Shown here one piece after another: positions 8,747 through 17,157 of a stretch of 42,500 nt of DNA (the stretch's first letter is position 1; each line of letters opens with the position of its first letter). The notes beneath the pieces were generated by a model. It ran no database searches, was not told the DNA's origin, and was given only the letters and a program-made list of their open reading frames with translations. The translations under genes and the position numbers were made by a program. This DNA comes from Sphingobium sp. Leaf26. Its GTDB lineage: Bacteria; Pseudomonadota; Alphaproteobacteria; Sphingomonadales; Sphingomonadaceae. The stretch lies in NCBI RefSeq assembly GCF_001421665.1, contig NZ_LMKV01000011.1:1-42500 (forward strand), in the 5' to 3' direction.

Positions 8747-11700
8747 ATGAAGGTTCATCATATTTGTCGTCGGCGCAGCCAGATGCTGCGCGCCTTGTGG
8801 CTGGGCGGTTCCGGTATCGTCGCTCTGCTCGCTTCGCCTGCTTACGCGCAGATTGCGCCACAGGAGGCGCAGGATAATAGCGCCAGCACGGCCGACATCG
8901 TCGTCACCGGCAGTCGTATCGCCTCCCCCGCCCTGACCTCACCCAGCCCGCTTCAGGTTGTTACGTCGGAAACGCTGCAAAATAACGGTATCATCAATGT
9001 TCAGGATGCCTTGCAGCAGAATCCGGCGATCGGCCTTCCCGGTTTCAGCCGTACTACCACCGCCAACACGACCAATCCTGGCCTGGCGACGGTGAACCTG
9101 CGCAATCTGGGTGCGGATCGTACGCTGGTCCTGATCGATGGGCGTCGCTCCGTTGCTGGCGTGCCCGGCACGGCGCAGGTTGACCTGTCGATGATCCCGA
9201 CGCCCTTTGTCGATCGGGTCGATGTGCTGACCGGTGGTGCCTCCGCCGTCTATGGATCGGATGCGGTCGCCGGCGTGGTCAACTTCATCTACAAGAAGAA
9301 ATTCGAAGGATTGCTGCTCAACGCGCAGGCCGGGATTTCCGAGCGCGGCGACGATCGCCAGATGGCCGTCAACGCCACCTATGGTCATAATTTCGCGGAC
9401 GGTCGTGGCAATTTCATGATCTATGGCGGCTATGTGAATGAAGGGGCGGTCGATGCGCGTGGCCGCAGTTTCTCCCGCAGGGACTATACCAGCCTCGGCA
9501 CCATCCAGCGTGTCGCAGGGAACAATGATTCCAACCTGACCGCGGCGCAGAACATCTTCACGTCTTTCTACAACCCGTCCAATGTCGGTCCCGGCGGTGT
9601 CTTCGTCATCGGGTCGCAGACCAATAGGGTGATCGACGCCGACGGCAGCTTCCGCGCCTATAACGCGGCGACGGATGGCTGGAACCGGGCGGAATGGGGG
9701 CTGCTGGCTTCGCCGTCGGAGCGCATGACATTCGCTGGCCGCTTCAACTTTGATGTCAGCGACAGCGTCAACGTCTTTTCCGAAGTCACCTATTCCAACG
9801 TCGTGACCAAGGGGCGGATGGAAGCGTCGCCGATGCGCACCGATGGTGCGTTGGGCGCTTTCACCGGCACCAATGGCTTCTATCCCATTCAGTCCCGCGT
9901 GCTGGTGCCCGGTGGCAATGGCGAAACCATGCTGGTTAACAATCCCTTCGTGCCGCAGGCGGTTCTGGATGCGGCGACGGATCGCACCGGTGATGGGCTG
10001 AAGGATCTGAGCTTCCTGATCCGCGCCACGGCTTTTGCCCCCGGCACCCGCACCATCCCGACTGAGCGCGACAATTTCCGTGCGGTCCTCGGCACTACGG
10101 TGGACCTGGGCAACAGTTGGAAATTCGACGCCTATTATCAATATGGCTTCACCAAGCAGAAGCAGTCGATGTCGGGTCTCGCCAATCTCTATAATCTGGC
10201 GGAGGGCTTGCAGGTCATCACCGACGTCTATGACTTTGACCGGGATGGCAGCACGACCGACGCGGTCTGTGCGAACGCCGATGCGCGGGCGCGTGGTTGC
10301 GTGCCGATCAATGTCTATGGTCAGGGCAAGCTGTCGCAGGAGATGGTCGACTATCTTCAGGTCAGCCTGCAACGCGATTCCAAACAGTCGATGCACGTGG
10401 CCGCCGCCAACCTGACCGGCACGCTCTTCAACCTGCCCGGCGGTCCGGTGCAGGTCGCGGTCGGCGCCGAGTATCGCAAGGAAGAAAGCCGTGACGTCTT
10501 CGATCCGCTGACCAACGCAGCGCGCAACGGCTACGTCCAGTTGACCGACACGGCCGGCGGCTTCAACGTCAAGGAAGCCTATGGCGAACTGGTCGTGCCG
10601 ATCCTGTCGGACACGCCCTTCTTCCATAGCCTGACGCTGCGCGGCGCCGCACGTATGTCGGACTATTCGACGGTTGGCACCTTCTATGCCTGGAATGCTG
10701 GTATCGAATGGGCGCCAGTTGAGGATATCCGTTTCCGCGCCGTCTACGCCCATGCCGTGCGCGCGCCCAACATCGGCGAATTGTTCGCGGCGCAGGCGGC
10801 CGGTATCGTCACCATCACCGATCCGTGCCAGGGCATCACCCTGACGACGACCGGGACGATCGCGGACAATTGCCGGGCGGTACCGGGCATCCTCGCCAAT
10901 ATTCAGCAGAACGGGTCTTTCACCCTGACCCAGGCCGATCTGTCCGGCGTCGGTGGTGTGACGGCGGCCAATCCGAATATTCGCGAGGAAACGGGCAAGA
11001 CGCTGACATTGGGCGTGGTCATTAATCCCAAGTCGATCGACGCCCTGCGCAACCTGACCCTGACTGCCGACTTTTTCGACATCAAGCTTGAAAACGCGAT
11101 CAGTCGCGTGCCCGCCGCGACCGTGCTCAACAAATGCTATCGGGAGGGGCAATCCGACTTCTGCCAGTTCGTGACCCGCCGCACTGTCGCATCGGGCGCC
11201 TACAGCATCGGTTCGGTCGAGCAGGTCGTGCGTGGCCTTATCAACAGCGGCGGCTCCTTCTCGCGCGGGCTCGACTTCACGCTCAACTACAGCCACGAAA
11301 TGGCGGGTGGCCGTGCCAGCGTCTCGGCGGCCTGGACGCATCTGCTCAAGAACGGCTTCCGTGCGCTGACCGGCGACGCCTATGACAATACCATGGGTGA
11401 AATCGGCACGCCGCGAGATTCGGTGAATCTCGGCCTCAACTGGGCCAATGACGATTTCGGCATTACCATCAACAATGAATATATGGGACCGCAAGTTCTG
11501 GATTATGAGAATTTCCAGACCCTCTATCGTCTTGCCGACGGATCGGTGCCGGACGAGAAATATTTCCGTGTGAAGTCGAAAATCTACACCGACATGCAGG
11601 TCCGTTTCACGTCGATCGCCAATTTCGAATTCTATATCGGCGCGAAGAACATGTTCGACGTAAAGCGTCCGCCGATCTGGGGCGGACTGCCGGGTAACGT

Positions 11701-11761
11701 CAACGGCACGTACGATGTGCTCGGCCGCCGCTTCTACACCGGCGTCCGGATGAAGCTCTGA
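8747..11761 (+). CDS. TonB-dependent receptor (outer membrane, about 1004 aa)
   Basis: An outer-membrane receptor with a signal peptide (hydrophobic stretch LWLGGSGIVALLASPAYA, cleaved near residue 35). The TonB box/plug begins at ADIVVTGSRI, and plug motifs include NLRNLGADRTLVLIDGRR and YGSDAVAGVVNFI. A long beta-barrel ends in the aromatic-rich strand RRFYTGVRMKL. Two ATGs, 8741 and 8747, are in frame. AGGAGGGG ends at 8739, leaving one base before 8741 and seven before 8747, so 8747 is preferred. It lies 73 bases after the kinase and may extend that operon. Such receptors import oligosaccharides or glycosides across the outer membrane using TonB energy. The ligand cannot be read from sequence; an apiose-containing oligosaccharide or glycoside is inferred from context. 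Confidence 0.93.
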   Translation: MKVHHICRRRSQMLRALWLGGSGIVALLASPAYAQIAPQEAQDNSASTADIVVTGSRIASPALTSPSPLQVVTSETLQNNGIINVQDALQQNPAIGLPGFSRTTTANTTNPGLATVNLRNLGADRTLVLIDGRRSVAGVPGTAQVDLSMIPTPFVDRVDVLTGGASAVYGSDAVAGVVNFIYKKKFEGLLLNAQAGISERGDDRQMAVNATYGHNFADGRGNFMIYGGYVNEGAVDARGRSFSRRDYTSLGTIQRVAGNNDSNLTAAQNIFTSFYNPSNVGPGGVFVIGSQTNRVIDADGSFRAYNAATDGWNRAEWGLLASPSERMTFAGRFNFDVSDSVNVFSEVTYSNVVTKGRMEASPMRTDGALGAFTGTNGFYPIQSRVLVPGGNGETMLVNNPFVPQAVLDAATDRTGDGLKDLSFLIRATAFAPGTRTIPTERDNFRAVLGTTVDLGNSWKFDAYYQYGFTKQKQSMSGLANLYNLAEGLQVITDVYDFDRDGSTTDAVCANADARARGCVPINVYGQGKLSQEMVDYLQVSLQRDSKQSMHVAAANLTGTLFNLPGGPVQVAVGAEYRKEESRDVFDPLTNAARNGYVQLTDTAGGFNVKEAYGELVVPILSDTPFFHSLTLRGAARMSDYSTVGTFYAWNAGIEWAPVEDIRFRAVYAHAVRAPNIGELFAAQAAGIVTITDPCQGITLTTTGTIADNCRAVPGILANIQQNGSFTLTQADLSGVGGVTAANPNIREETGKTLTLGVVINPKSIDALRNLTLTADFFDIKLENAISRVPAATVLNKCYREGQSDFCQFVTRRTVASGAYSIGSVEQVVRGLINSGGSFSRGLDFTLNYSHEMAGGRASVSAAWTHLLKNGFRALTGDAYDNTMGEIGTPRDSVNLGLNWANDDFGITINNEYMGPQVLDYENFQTLYRLADGSVPDEKYFRVKSKIYTDMQVRFTSIANFEFYIGAKNMFDVKRPPIWGGLPGNVNGTYDVLGRRFYTGVRMKL

Positions 11762-11784
11762 CGATTTGCGGCAAAAGGGGGAGG

Positions 11785-11813
11785 AGGGCGGTGCCTATGG
11801 CGCCGCCCTTTTC
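11785..11813. terminator. Rho-independent terminator between the TonB receptor and GH140 genes
   Basis: An 11-bp stem (AGGGCGGTGCC pairing with GGCGCCGCCCT, one G-T pair) with a TAT loop is followed by a short T run. It sits 24 bases after the receptor stop codon and ends 15 bases before the convergent GH140 stop. It best serves the plus-strand receptor transcript; A residues upstream on the opposite strand could let it act in both directions. Confidence 0.75.
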
Positions 11814-11827
11814 TGTCAGTCGATACT

Positions 11828-13207
11828 TCAGTCGATACTGTCGAGCAGTAGCGTCCAGTCATTGCCCGGCGTGGGCGTTCCGGGCGGCGTGAACAGTCGT
11901 TGCCCGCGATTGGGGAAGGTTGCGATGGGCTGCGTCATCCCGGTGCGCGGATCATACCATGCCGCGCGAACGCGGGTGCCGCCTATCCGGCCCATCTGCA
12001 CGCGGAATGGCTTGCCACTATAGCTGTAAGCCATGGCGTAGCGGGTGCCGCGCGTCGCCGCCACCCGATCATATCGCTGTCCATTGTCCACGATCAGCGC
12101 CTGATCGGGTACACGTTCCAGATAGGGGCGCGACAGCATCAAATCTTTCAAGTGCCGCATCTGTCCGGCTCCTGCCGCATCAAGCGCCGCCCGCCAGGGG
12201 ATATGCGCCCAATAGGCTGCCTTCTGCCCCGGCACATGGAACTGCATCACGCTATTCTCGCCATATGTATGGCCAAACGCACCGGCGAAGACCGACCACC
12301 AGGCATAACGCCGAACATCTGCCGCCTGCCAGATTGGCTCCGGCACGGCATCCAGTCCGTGGGGAATATTTTCATAGCTGGGTTCGCCATCGATGCTCGG
12401 CTTGGCGGGGCTGCGCGCGCGATCGTCGGCAATATATTTCCAGTTGTCCTCCCCGCGTGCGCAAGGCGTGCTATCCTGCGCATAGCTTTGGTGCCCGGAC
12501 TGGAACATGTTGAAATCCAGCCAGCTTGCATTGTGGAAGGTCCAGCTGGAATCCGTCCGTCCAAAGGGATGGAATGTCATTAGATGATCGGGATCGATCG
12601 CCTTGATCGTGCTCCCCAGCGCCTGCCACGTAACGGTTGCCATGTCGGCATGGGTGTCGCCGCCATTCAGCCAGATGATGTTGGGCTTATCCTTGTAGCG
12701 TTCCGCCAGGAAACGCCCATAGACGGGCGCGCTGTCCACGGTCAGTTGGCGCATCTCGGCAAATGTGCCCCAGGCCGGAACCAGCGCCAGATAGAGGCCA
12801 TGTGCGGCCGCCCGATCGATCACCCAGTCGAGATGGTCCCAATAATCATATTGGCCGGACTTGGCGGGATCTCTGCCCGGCGTCATCCTTGGCTTCATGA
12901 TGTCGCCATTCTCCAGGGCTGGCCCCGTCATCGCATTCGCCATGTCGGGGCGGTGCAGGATCATGACCTGAATGACGTTGAAGCCCTGCGCTGCCCGGCG
13001 GGCCAGATAGCGTTCAGTATCGGTCCGATCCAGCCGGGACAGCAACAGCCAGCCGGTATCGCCCAACCAGAAGAAGGGCTTGCCGTCCGCCTCGACATAG
13101 CGGCCATTGGCTGACACGCGCAGAGGAGGCGTTTGCGGCTGGGCCGCGGCGGGGGCGACCGTACAGGCCAGCAGCAGGCCGGCGATGAACCTGATTTTGG
13201 GAGACAT
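11828..13207 (-). CDS. GH140 (DUF4038) apiosidase, exported
   Basis: 459 residues with a Sec signal peptide (MSPKIRFIAGLLLACTVAPAAA). A DUF4038 TIM barrel begins at LRVSANGRYVEADGKPFFWLG, and a C-terminal collagen-binding-like beta domain ends at GTPTPGNDWTLLLDS. This is the architecture of GH140, whose founding Bacteroides enzyme cuts the apiose-galacturonate bond of rhamnogalacturonan II. The catalytic pair can be placed at Asp184 (IIWLNGGDTHAD) and Glu275 (SIDGEPSYEN), close to the positions in the founding enzyme. The open frame extends 88 codons upstream into the transporter gene; the ATG at 13207 is chosen because the signal peptide follows directly. It is 8 bases after the MFS gene, in the same operon. 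It is the strongest single pointer to apiose in this locus. Confidence 0.87.
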   Translation of the reverse strand: MSPKIRFIAGLLLACTVAPAAAQPQTPPLRVSANGRYVEADGKPFFWLGDTGWLLLSRLDRTDTERYLARRAAQGFNVIQVMILHRPDMANAMTGPALENGDIMKPRMTPGRDPAKSGQYDYWDHLDWVIDRAAAHGLYLALVPAWGTFAEMRQLTVDSAPVYGRFLAERYKDKPNIIWLNGGDTHADMATVTWQALGSTIKAIDPDHLMTFHPFGRTDSSWTFHNASWLDFNMFQSGHQSYAQDSTPCARGEDNWKYIADDRARSPAKPSIDGEPSYENIPHGLDAVPEPIWQAADVRRYAWWSVFAGAFGHTYGENSVMQFHVPGQKAAYWAHIPWRAALDAAGAGQMRHLKDLMLSRPYLERVPDQALIVDNGQRYDRVAATRGTRYAMAYSYSGKPFRVQMGRIGGTRVRAAWYDPRTGMTQPIATFPNRGQRLFTPPGTPTPGNDWTLLLDSID

Positions 13208-13215
13208 GGTGTCCT

Positions 13216-14496
13216 TCAACTCAGCCCGGCTTCCAGTTCCTCCAGCGACTTGCCTTCGTTGCGCGGTGCGCCCCAGAAGCCGATGATGCCGCTTACCACC
13301 AGGAATCCGGTCAGGATCCAGGCCAGGTTGGTAAAGCCGGTCGCCGTCAGTACCGGTACGAAGAAGCTCCATATGCCCAGCAGGATGCGCACGATCGCGA
13401 ACATCACGCCCTGCGCGGTGCTGCGCAGCAGGGTTGGGAACATCTCCGAACTCCACAGTTGGAAGAAGCATTGGGCGCCAAACCCCTGACCGAAGGCCAT
13501 GAGGAAGACATGGACGATCGCCACCGGCAGGGTGAGCGGCAGCAGCGCCAGCAGCGCCATGCCGATGACCTGAATAATCGCGGATATCAGGAACATCGTC
13601 CGCTGGTTCACCCGGTCCGACCAGCGCATGAAGACCAGCCAGATCGACGCCATGCCGATCAGGAAGCTGCCCGCCTGGATGGCAACCGACATGGCCTGGC
13701 TCTGATTACCGACCGTGCGCAGGATATAGGGGAAGAAGAATCCGTTGGTGCCGGCCCAAAGGTTCCAGAACACATACATGCCCGCCAGGAACGCCATGGA
13801 TCGGATATGCTGGCGCGTGAACAGGGCGCGCAGACCCACTCTGGGCTGGCTGCGTGCCGCCTCGCTGGCCTGCGCATCCAGCCAGCGCTGCGATTCCTGC
13901 ATCTTCGACCGCAGGAAAGTGAGCGCCACCGCCAATATGGCGAGGTGCGCGAACACGATCCGCGCGCCCAGCAGGCCTAGCGGCGTCAACGCCAGGAACA
14001 TGAGCAGTACTACGACCGGCCCCAGATACCAGAGCACCTGCGCCACACCGCTATGCTTGCCGCGCGCGCCTTTGGGCGCCATCTCTGCAATCAGGGACCA
14101 GGATGCGGGGATGTCCGCGCCGACTGCCAGACCCACAAGGAAGAAGCCGACGACAATCATCCAGGCGTTCATGGCGAAGATCAGCCACAACATGCCGAAG
14201 GCGTAGAACAGCATGTCATATTGGTAGATCTTCTTGCGCCCGAACAGGTCGCACAACCGTCCGCCGATGAAGGCGCCTATACCGGCCGAGATCGCATTAG
14301 GGCCAAAGGCGCCGATCATGCCGACCAGATCGTTGCTCAGTCGGTAGGTTTCGACCCACAGCGCCAGCGCTGCGGAGCCGGCAACGATCGACCCGGCATC
14401 GATATAATTGGCAAGGCCTGCCAGGATGCTATTCTTCCATGCGTCGTCCGAATGCTGATCGGCGGGACAGGCGTCGATGGCTGTCGTTGCGGACAT
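13216..14496 (-). CDS. MFS sugar porter, candidate apiose or oligosaccharide importer
   Basis: A 426-residue inner-membrane protein with about 12 hydrophobic segments. Sugar-porter features are present: GGRLCDLFGRKKIY in the loop between helices 2 and 3, ESQRWLDAQ before the central loop, and the terminal EGKSLEELE. It is upstream of and cotranscribed with the GH140 apiosidase, so the released sugar is its likely cargo (inference). A candidate regulatory box lies about 57 bases upstream of the start, in the divergent promoter region shared with the DUF5060 glycosidase. Many members of this subfamily carry aromatic or sugar acids as well as sugars, so the substrate is open. Confidence 0.85.
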   Translation of the reverse strand: MSATTAIDACPADQHSDDAWKNSILAGLANYIDAGSIVAGSAALALWVETYRLSNDLVGMIGAFGPNAISAGIGAFIGGRLCDLFGRKKIYQYDMLFYAFGMLWLIFAMNAWMIVVGFFLVGLAVGADIPASWSLIAEMAPKGARGKHSGVAQVLWYLGPVVVLLMFLALTPLGLLGARIVFAHLAILAVALTFLRSKMQESQRWLDAQASEAARSQPRVGLRALFTRQHIRSMAFLAGMYVFWNLWAGTNGFFFPYILRTVGNQSQAMSVAIQAGSFLIGMASIWLVFMRWSDRVNQRTMFLISAIIQVIGMALLALLPLTLPVAIVHVFLMAFGQGFGAQCFFQLWSSEMFPTLLRSTAQGVMFAIVRILLGIWSFFVPVLTATGFTNLAWILTGFLVVSGIIGFWGAPRNEGKSLEELEAGLS

Positions 14497-14552
14497 GAAT
14501 TCCTCCCCTCATAAGGCCTTGCCGGCCTCATATTTGTATGACATGTTTGCTC

Positions 14553-14569
14553 ATATAATACTATTATTG
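14553..14569. promoter_or_regulatory. AT-rich operator-like box, divergent MFS-GH140 / DUF5060 promoter
   Basis: ATATAATA-C-TATTATTG is a near-perfect inverted repeat. It shares its left arm and centre with the perfect palindrome at 19596-19612 and the ACTA core with the boxes at 18955, 28418, 28451 and 38716. It lies between the divergent MFS and DUF5060 genes. It may be the operator of the GntR protein at 16322; part of it could also be a -10 element. Confidence 0.5.
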
Positions 14570-14626
14570 TCGACGCCAGCCCCGATCGGGATTTTCCGGC
14601 GGAAATCGGCAAGGGAGAGGATAGCA

Positions 14627-16204
14627 GTGACGGTTTCGCGACGGAACATGCTGACAGGGGCTATGACCATGGGCGCGGCAGCCATAAGCGGCCCGCTGGT
14701 TGCGCGCCCGGCCCTGACGAAAACGGAGCGCTGGGGTGTCTTCGAACTGCGCCTTGATGGCCCCGCGAACGGTAATCCCTTCAACGATGTGACGCTCTCG
14801 GCCAGTTTCTCCAGCGGTGGCCGAACCATCCAGGTGCCCGGCTTCTACGACGGCGATGGTGTCTACCGCATTCGGTTCAGTCCGCCCGACCTTGGCGACT
14901 GGCAATGGACCAGCAGCAGCAACGTGCCGGCGCTGGACGGCAAGAGCGGCCGCTTCGACTGTATCGCGCCGTCGAGTGGCAATCATGGCCCGGTGCGCGT
15001 ATCTGGTGGCTATCACTTCGCCTATGCCGACGGCACACCGTTCCGCCAGATCGGCACCACCAGCTATAGCTGGGCACTGCAAAGTGACGCCAAATGCGCC
15101 GAAACGCTTGCCACGCTGAAAAGCGCTCCGTTCAACAAGATGCGCATGCTGGTCTTCCCCAACGTGGAATCGGTCGCGACCAACCCCTTCGTACGGACCG
15201 GCCCCGGCGGCAGGGACTGGGATCCGTCGCGGCTGGACCCCGCCTATTTCCGCCGTTTCGAGGACCGCATCCAGAAATTGGGCGCGCTGGGGATAGAGGC
15301 GGACGTCATCCTCTATCATCCCTATGATGAAAAACGCGGCTATAATGACATGGGGCGCGCCGACGACGAGCGTTATGTGCGCTACTGCATCGCCCGCTTT
15401 GGCGCCTACCGCAATGTCTGGTGGTCGATGGCCAATGAATATGATGATGTGAAGAGCAAGACGATGGACGACTGGGACCATCTGCTGCACCTGCTCCAGG
15501 CCGAAGACCCGCATGATAGGTTGCGATCCATCCACCAGATCACGGTCTATTATGATAATCGCAAACCGTGGATCACGCATAGCAGCATCCAGAATGGGGC
15601 GGCGGTGCTGGACGACGTGCGTGCCCAGTTGCATCGCAGCTTCGGTCTCAAGCCGGTCGTGTTCGACGAGGTCTGCTACGAAGGCAATTCGAAGCTGCGC
15701 TGGGGCAACCTGACCGGCGAGCAAATGGTCGAGCGTTTCTGGTGGGGGCTGATGGGTGGCACCTATGTCGGCCATAGCGAAACCATCGACCCGCAACAGA
15801 ATGCGGACCATTCATGGCTGGGGCAGGGTGGCAGGCTTCAGGGTAGCAGCCCGCCGCGCCTGGCTTTCCTCCGCAAGATCATGGAGGATGGCCCCGCGCC
15901 CGGTATCGAGCCGATCCAGACATGGTGGAATTATTCGATCGCCGGCAAGGAGTTCGAATATTATCTCCATTATTTCGGCAAGGATCAGCCGACCGAATGG
16001 CCGGTGGTGCTGCCTGGCAAGAAAGGCCAGCCGATGAACAGCTATCGGCTGGACATCATCGACACATGGAACATGACGGTGACGCCGGTTGACGGCCTGT
16101 TTCGTATGCAGCGGCACAGCGATTATGATTTCCACGATCCCGCCCGACCGACCGTGACATTGCCGGGCAAGCCATGGCTGGCCGTTCGTCTGGTCAAGGT
16201 TTGA
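14627..16204 (+). CDS. Tat-exported DUF5060/DUF4038-like glycoside hydrolase of unknown specificity
   Basis: 525 residues from the GTG at 14627, which follows AAGGGAGAGG; a longer frame upstream has no good ribosome site. The N-terminus VTVSRRNMLTGAMTMGAAAI is a twin-arginine signal. Next comes a DUF5060 beta domain (about residues 36-112, with WGVFELRLDGPANGNPF and LGDWQWTSSS). A DUF4038-type TIM barrel (about 120-430) follows, then a C-terminal DUF5605-like beta domain. Probable catalytic acids are Glu271 (WWSMANEYDD) and Glu348 or Glu352 (VFDEVCYEG). The protein is related to the apiosidase fold, but its specificity is not established. It diverges from the MFS-GH140 operon and shares its regulatory box, so an apiose- or pentofuranose-linked glycan is a reasonable guess. 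Confidence 0.85.
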   Translation: MTVSRRNMLTGAMTMGAAAISGPLVARPALTKTERWGVFELRLDGPANGNPFNDVTLSASFSSGGRTIQVPGFYDGDGVYRIRFSPPDLGDWQWTSSSNVPALDGKSGRFDCIAPSSGNHGPVRVSGGYHFAYADGTPFRQIGTTSYSWALQSDAKCAETLATLKSAPFNKMRMLVFPNVESVATNPFVRTGPGGRDWDPSRLDPAYFRRFEDRIQKLGALGIEADVILYHPYDEKRGYNDMGRADDERYVRYCIARFGAYRNVWWSMANEYDDVKSKTMDDWDHLLHLLQAEDPHDRLRSIHQITVYYDNRKPWITHSSIQNGAAVLDDVRAQLHRSFGLKPVVFDEVCYEGNSKLRWGNLTGEQMVERFWWGLMGGTYVGHSETIDPQQNADHSWLGQGGRLQGSSPPRLAFLRKIMEDGPAPGIEPIQTWWNYSIAGKEFEYYLHYFGKDQPTEWPVVLPGKKGQPMNSYRLDIIDTWNMTVTPVDGLFRMQRHSDYDFHDPARPTVTLPGKPWLAVRLVKV

Positions 16205-16218
16205 CGACCGGACGTAGG

Positions 16219-16267
16219 CTCTCGGAGGATGATGCGATTGAATTGCATCATCCTCCGAGAGTCTTTT
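16219..16267. terminator. Strong bidirectional terminator between DUF5060 glycosidase and GntR genes
   Basis: A perfect 17-bp inverted repeat (16219-16235 with 16245-16261) is followed by TCTTTTATTTT. The nine bases between the arms can pair further, leaving a three-base loop. It lies between two convergent genes and can serve both. Confidence 0.88.
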
Positions 16268-16321
16268 ATTTTCCGCATTTTGCGAGCTGTCATCCGTTCC
16301 AACGGTGCAGGCGCTGTGGCT

Positions 16322-17113
16322 TCACCCCTGCTGCGTGCGCGACAGGCTTCGCGACACCTTGATCGCGCCAAAATCAATAATCTCGCCCATCAGCCGCCCT
16401 GCTTCCTCCGCGGCGCCTGCCTCGATCGCATCGACCACGCGCTCATGCCGCAGCACGGTTTCGTCGTGCATGTCGTCCTCCTCCAGCGGCAGCATCAGGA
16501 AAGAGGCGACTAGCGCTACCTGCGTCACCGTGGAAAAGGCGTTGAGCAGGAAATTGCCTGATGCCGAACCGATCGCCTGATGAAAAGCCAGATCGGCCTC
16601 TGCGAATTTCTGGCGTGATCCGACGGCGTCGCGCATCCCCGCGACCGCCGCACGCAGCAGTGCGATGTCTTCGGGTGTCGCGCGATGTGCGGCCAACTCC
16701 GCCGCGCGGGATTCCACTGCGACGCGCGCTTCTGCAATCCCGCGCCGAAAATCGCTGTCCATGCCCAGGCTGACCCGCCAGGCCAGCACTTCGGCGTCGA
16801 AGAAATTCCAGTATTGCTGGTTGCGTACGCTGGTGCCGACCCGTGTCTTGGACACGATCATCCCCTTGGCGGTCAGGGTCTTGAACACTTCGCGCAATAC
16901 CGTGCGGGAAATGCCGAACCGGTCGATAATCTCCTGTTCCGGTGGCAATTTTGTACCAGGCGGATAGGTGCCCGCCAATATCTCGGCACCCAATGTCTTG
17001 GCGACCTGGTCATGGGTGGAAGAGGTCTGTTTCAGATAGGCTTCGAAGCCGGATGTCTGCTGTTTTGCCAAAAGATATCCTTCACCATGACCGTCGCACC
17101 CCAATACGGTCAT
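16322..17113 (-). CDS. GntR-family (FadR subfamily, FCD) transcriptional regulator
   Basis: Up to 263 residues. A winged helix-turn-helix (about residues 34-100, with GTKLPPEQEIIDRFGISRTV and KTLTAKGMIVSKTRVGT) is followed by a helical FCD ligand domain (about 120-250) with ADLAFHQAIGSASGN and LRHERVVDAIEAG. The usual last metal-binding His of FCD domains seems replaced in GRLMGEIIDFG. The ATG at 17113 gives the longest frame. A TTG at 17071 has a much better GAAGGA site six bases upstream and may be the true start. It is 44 bases downstream of the D-lactate dehydrogenase gene on the same strand, so probably cotranscribed. Members often bind lactate, sugar acids or uronates. It is the best candidate to bind the ACTA boxes scattered through the locus (inference). 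Confidence 0.88.
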   Translation of the reverse strand: MTVLGCDGHGEGYLLAKQQTSGFEAYLKQTSSTHDQVAKTLGAEILAGTYPPGTKLPPEQEIIDRFGISRTVLREVFKTLTAKGMIVSKTRVGTSVRNQQYWNFFDAEVLAWRVSLGMDSDFRRGIAEARVAVESRAAELAAHRATPEDIALLRAAVAGMRDAVGSRQKFAEADLAFHQAIGSASGNFLLNAFSTVTQVALVASFLMLPLEEDDMHDETVLRHERVVDAIEAGAAEEAGRLMGEIIDFGAIKVSRSLSRTQQG

Positions 17114-17157
17114 TCCGCTGTTAGGCTAAACCGGCAGCATAAACCAGATCGTACGGA

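Noticed and set aside
8939..11494. Very long open frame (851 codons) antisense to the first TonB receptor
   Set aside because: It is a GC-rich shadow of the receptor gene. The protein is composition-biased, has no recognisable domain or ribosome site, and the sense frame is an unmistakable receptor.
14581..14590. 10-bp palindrome CCCGATCGGG upstream of the DUF5060 gene
   Set aside because: A GC-rich palindrome this short is expected by chance in such DNA, and it is not repeated at the other promoters.
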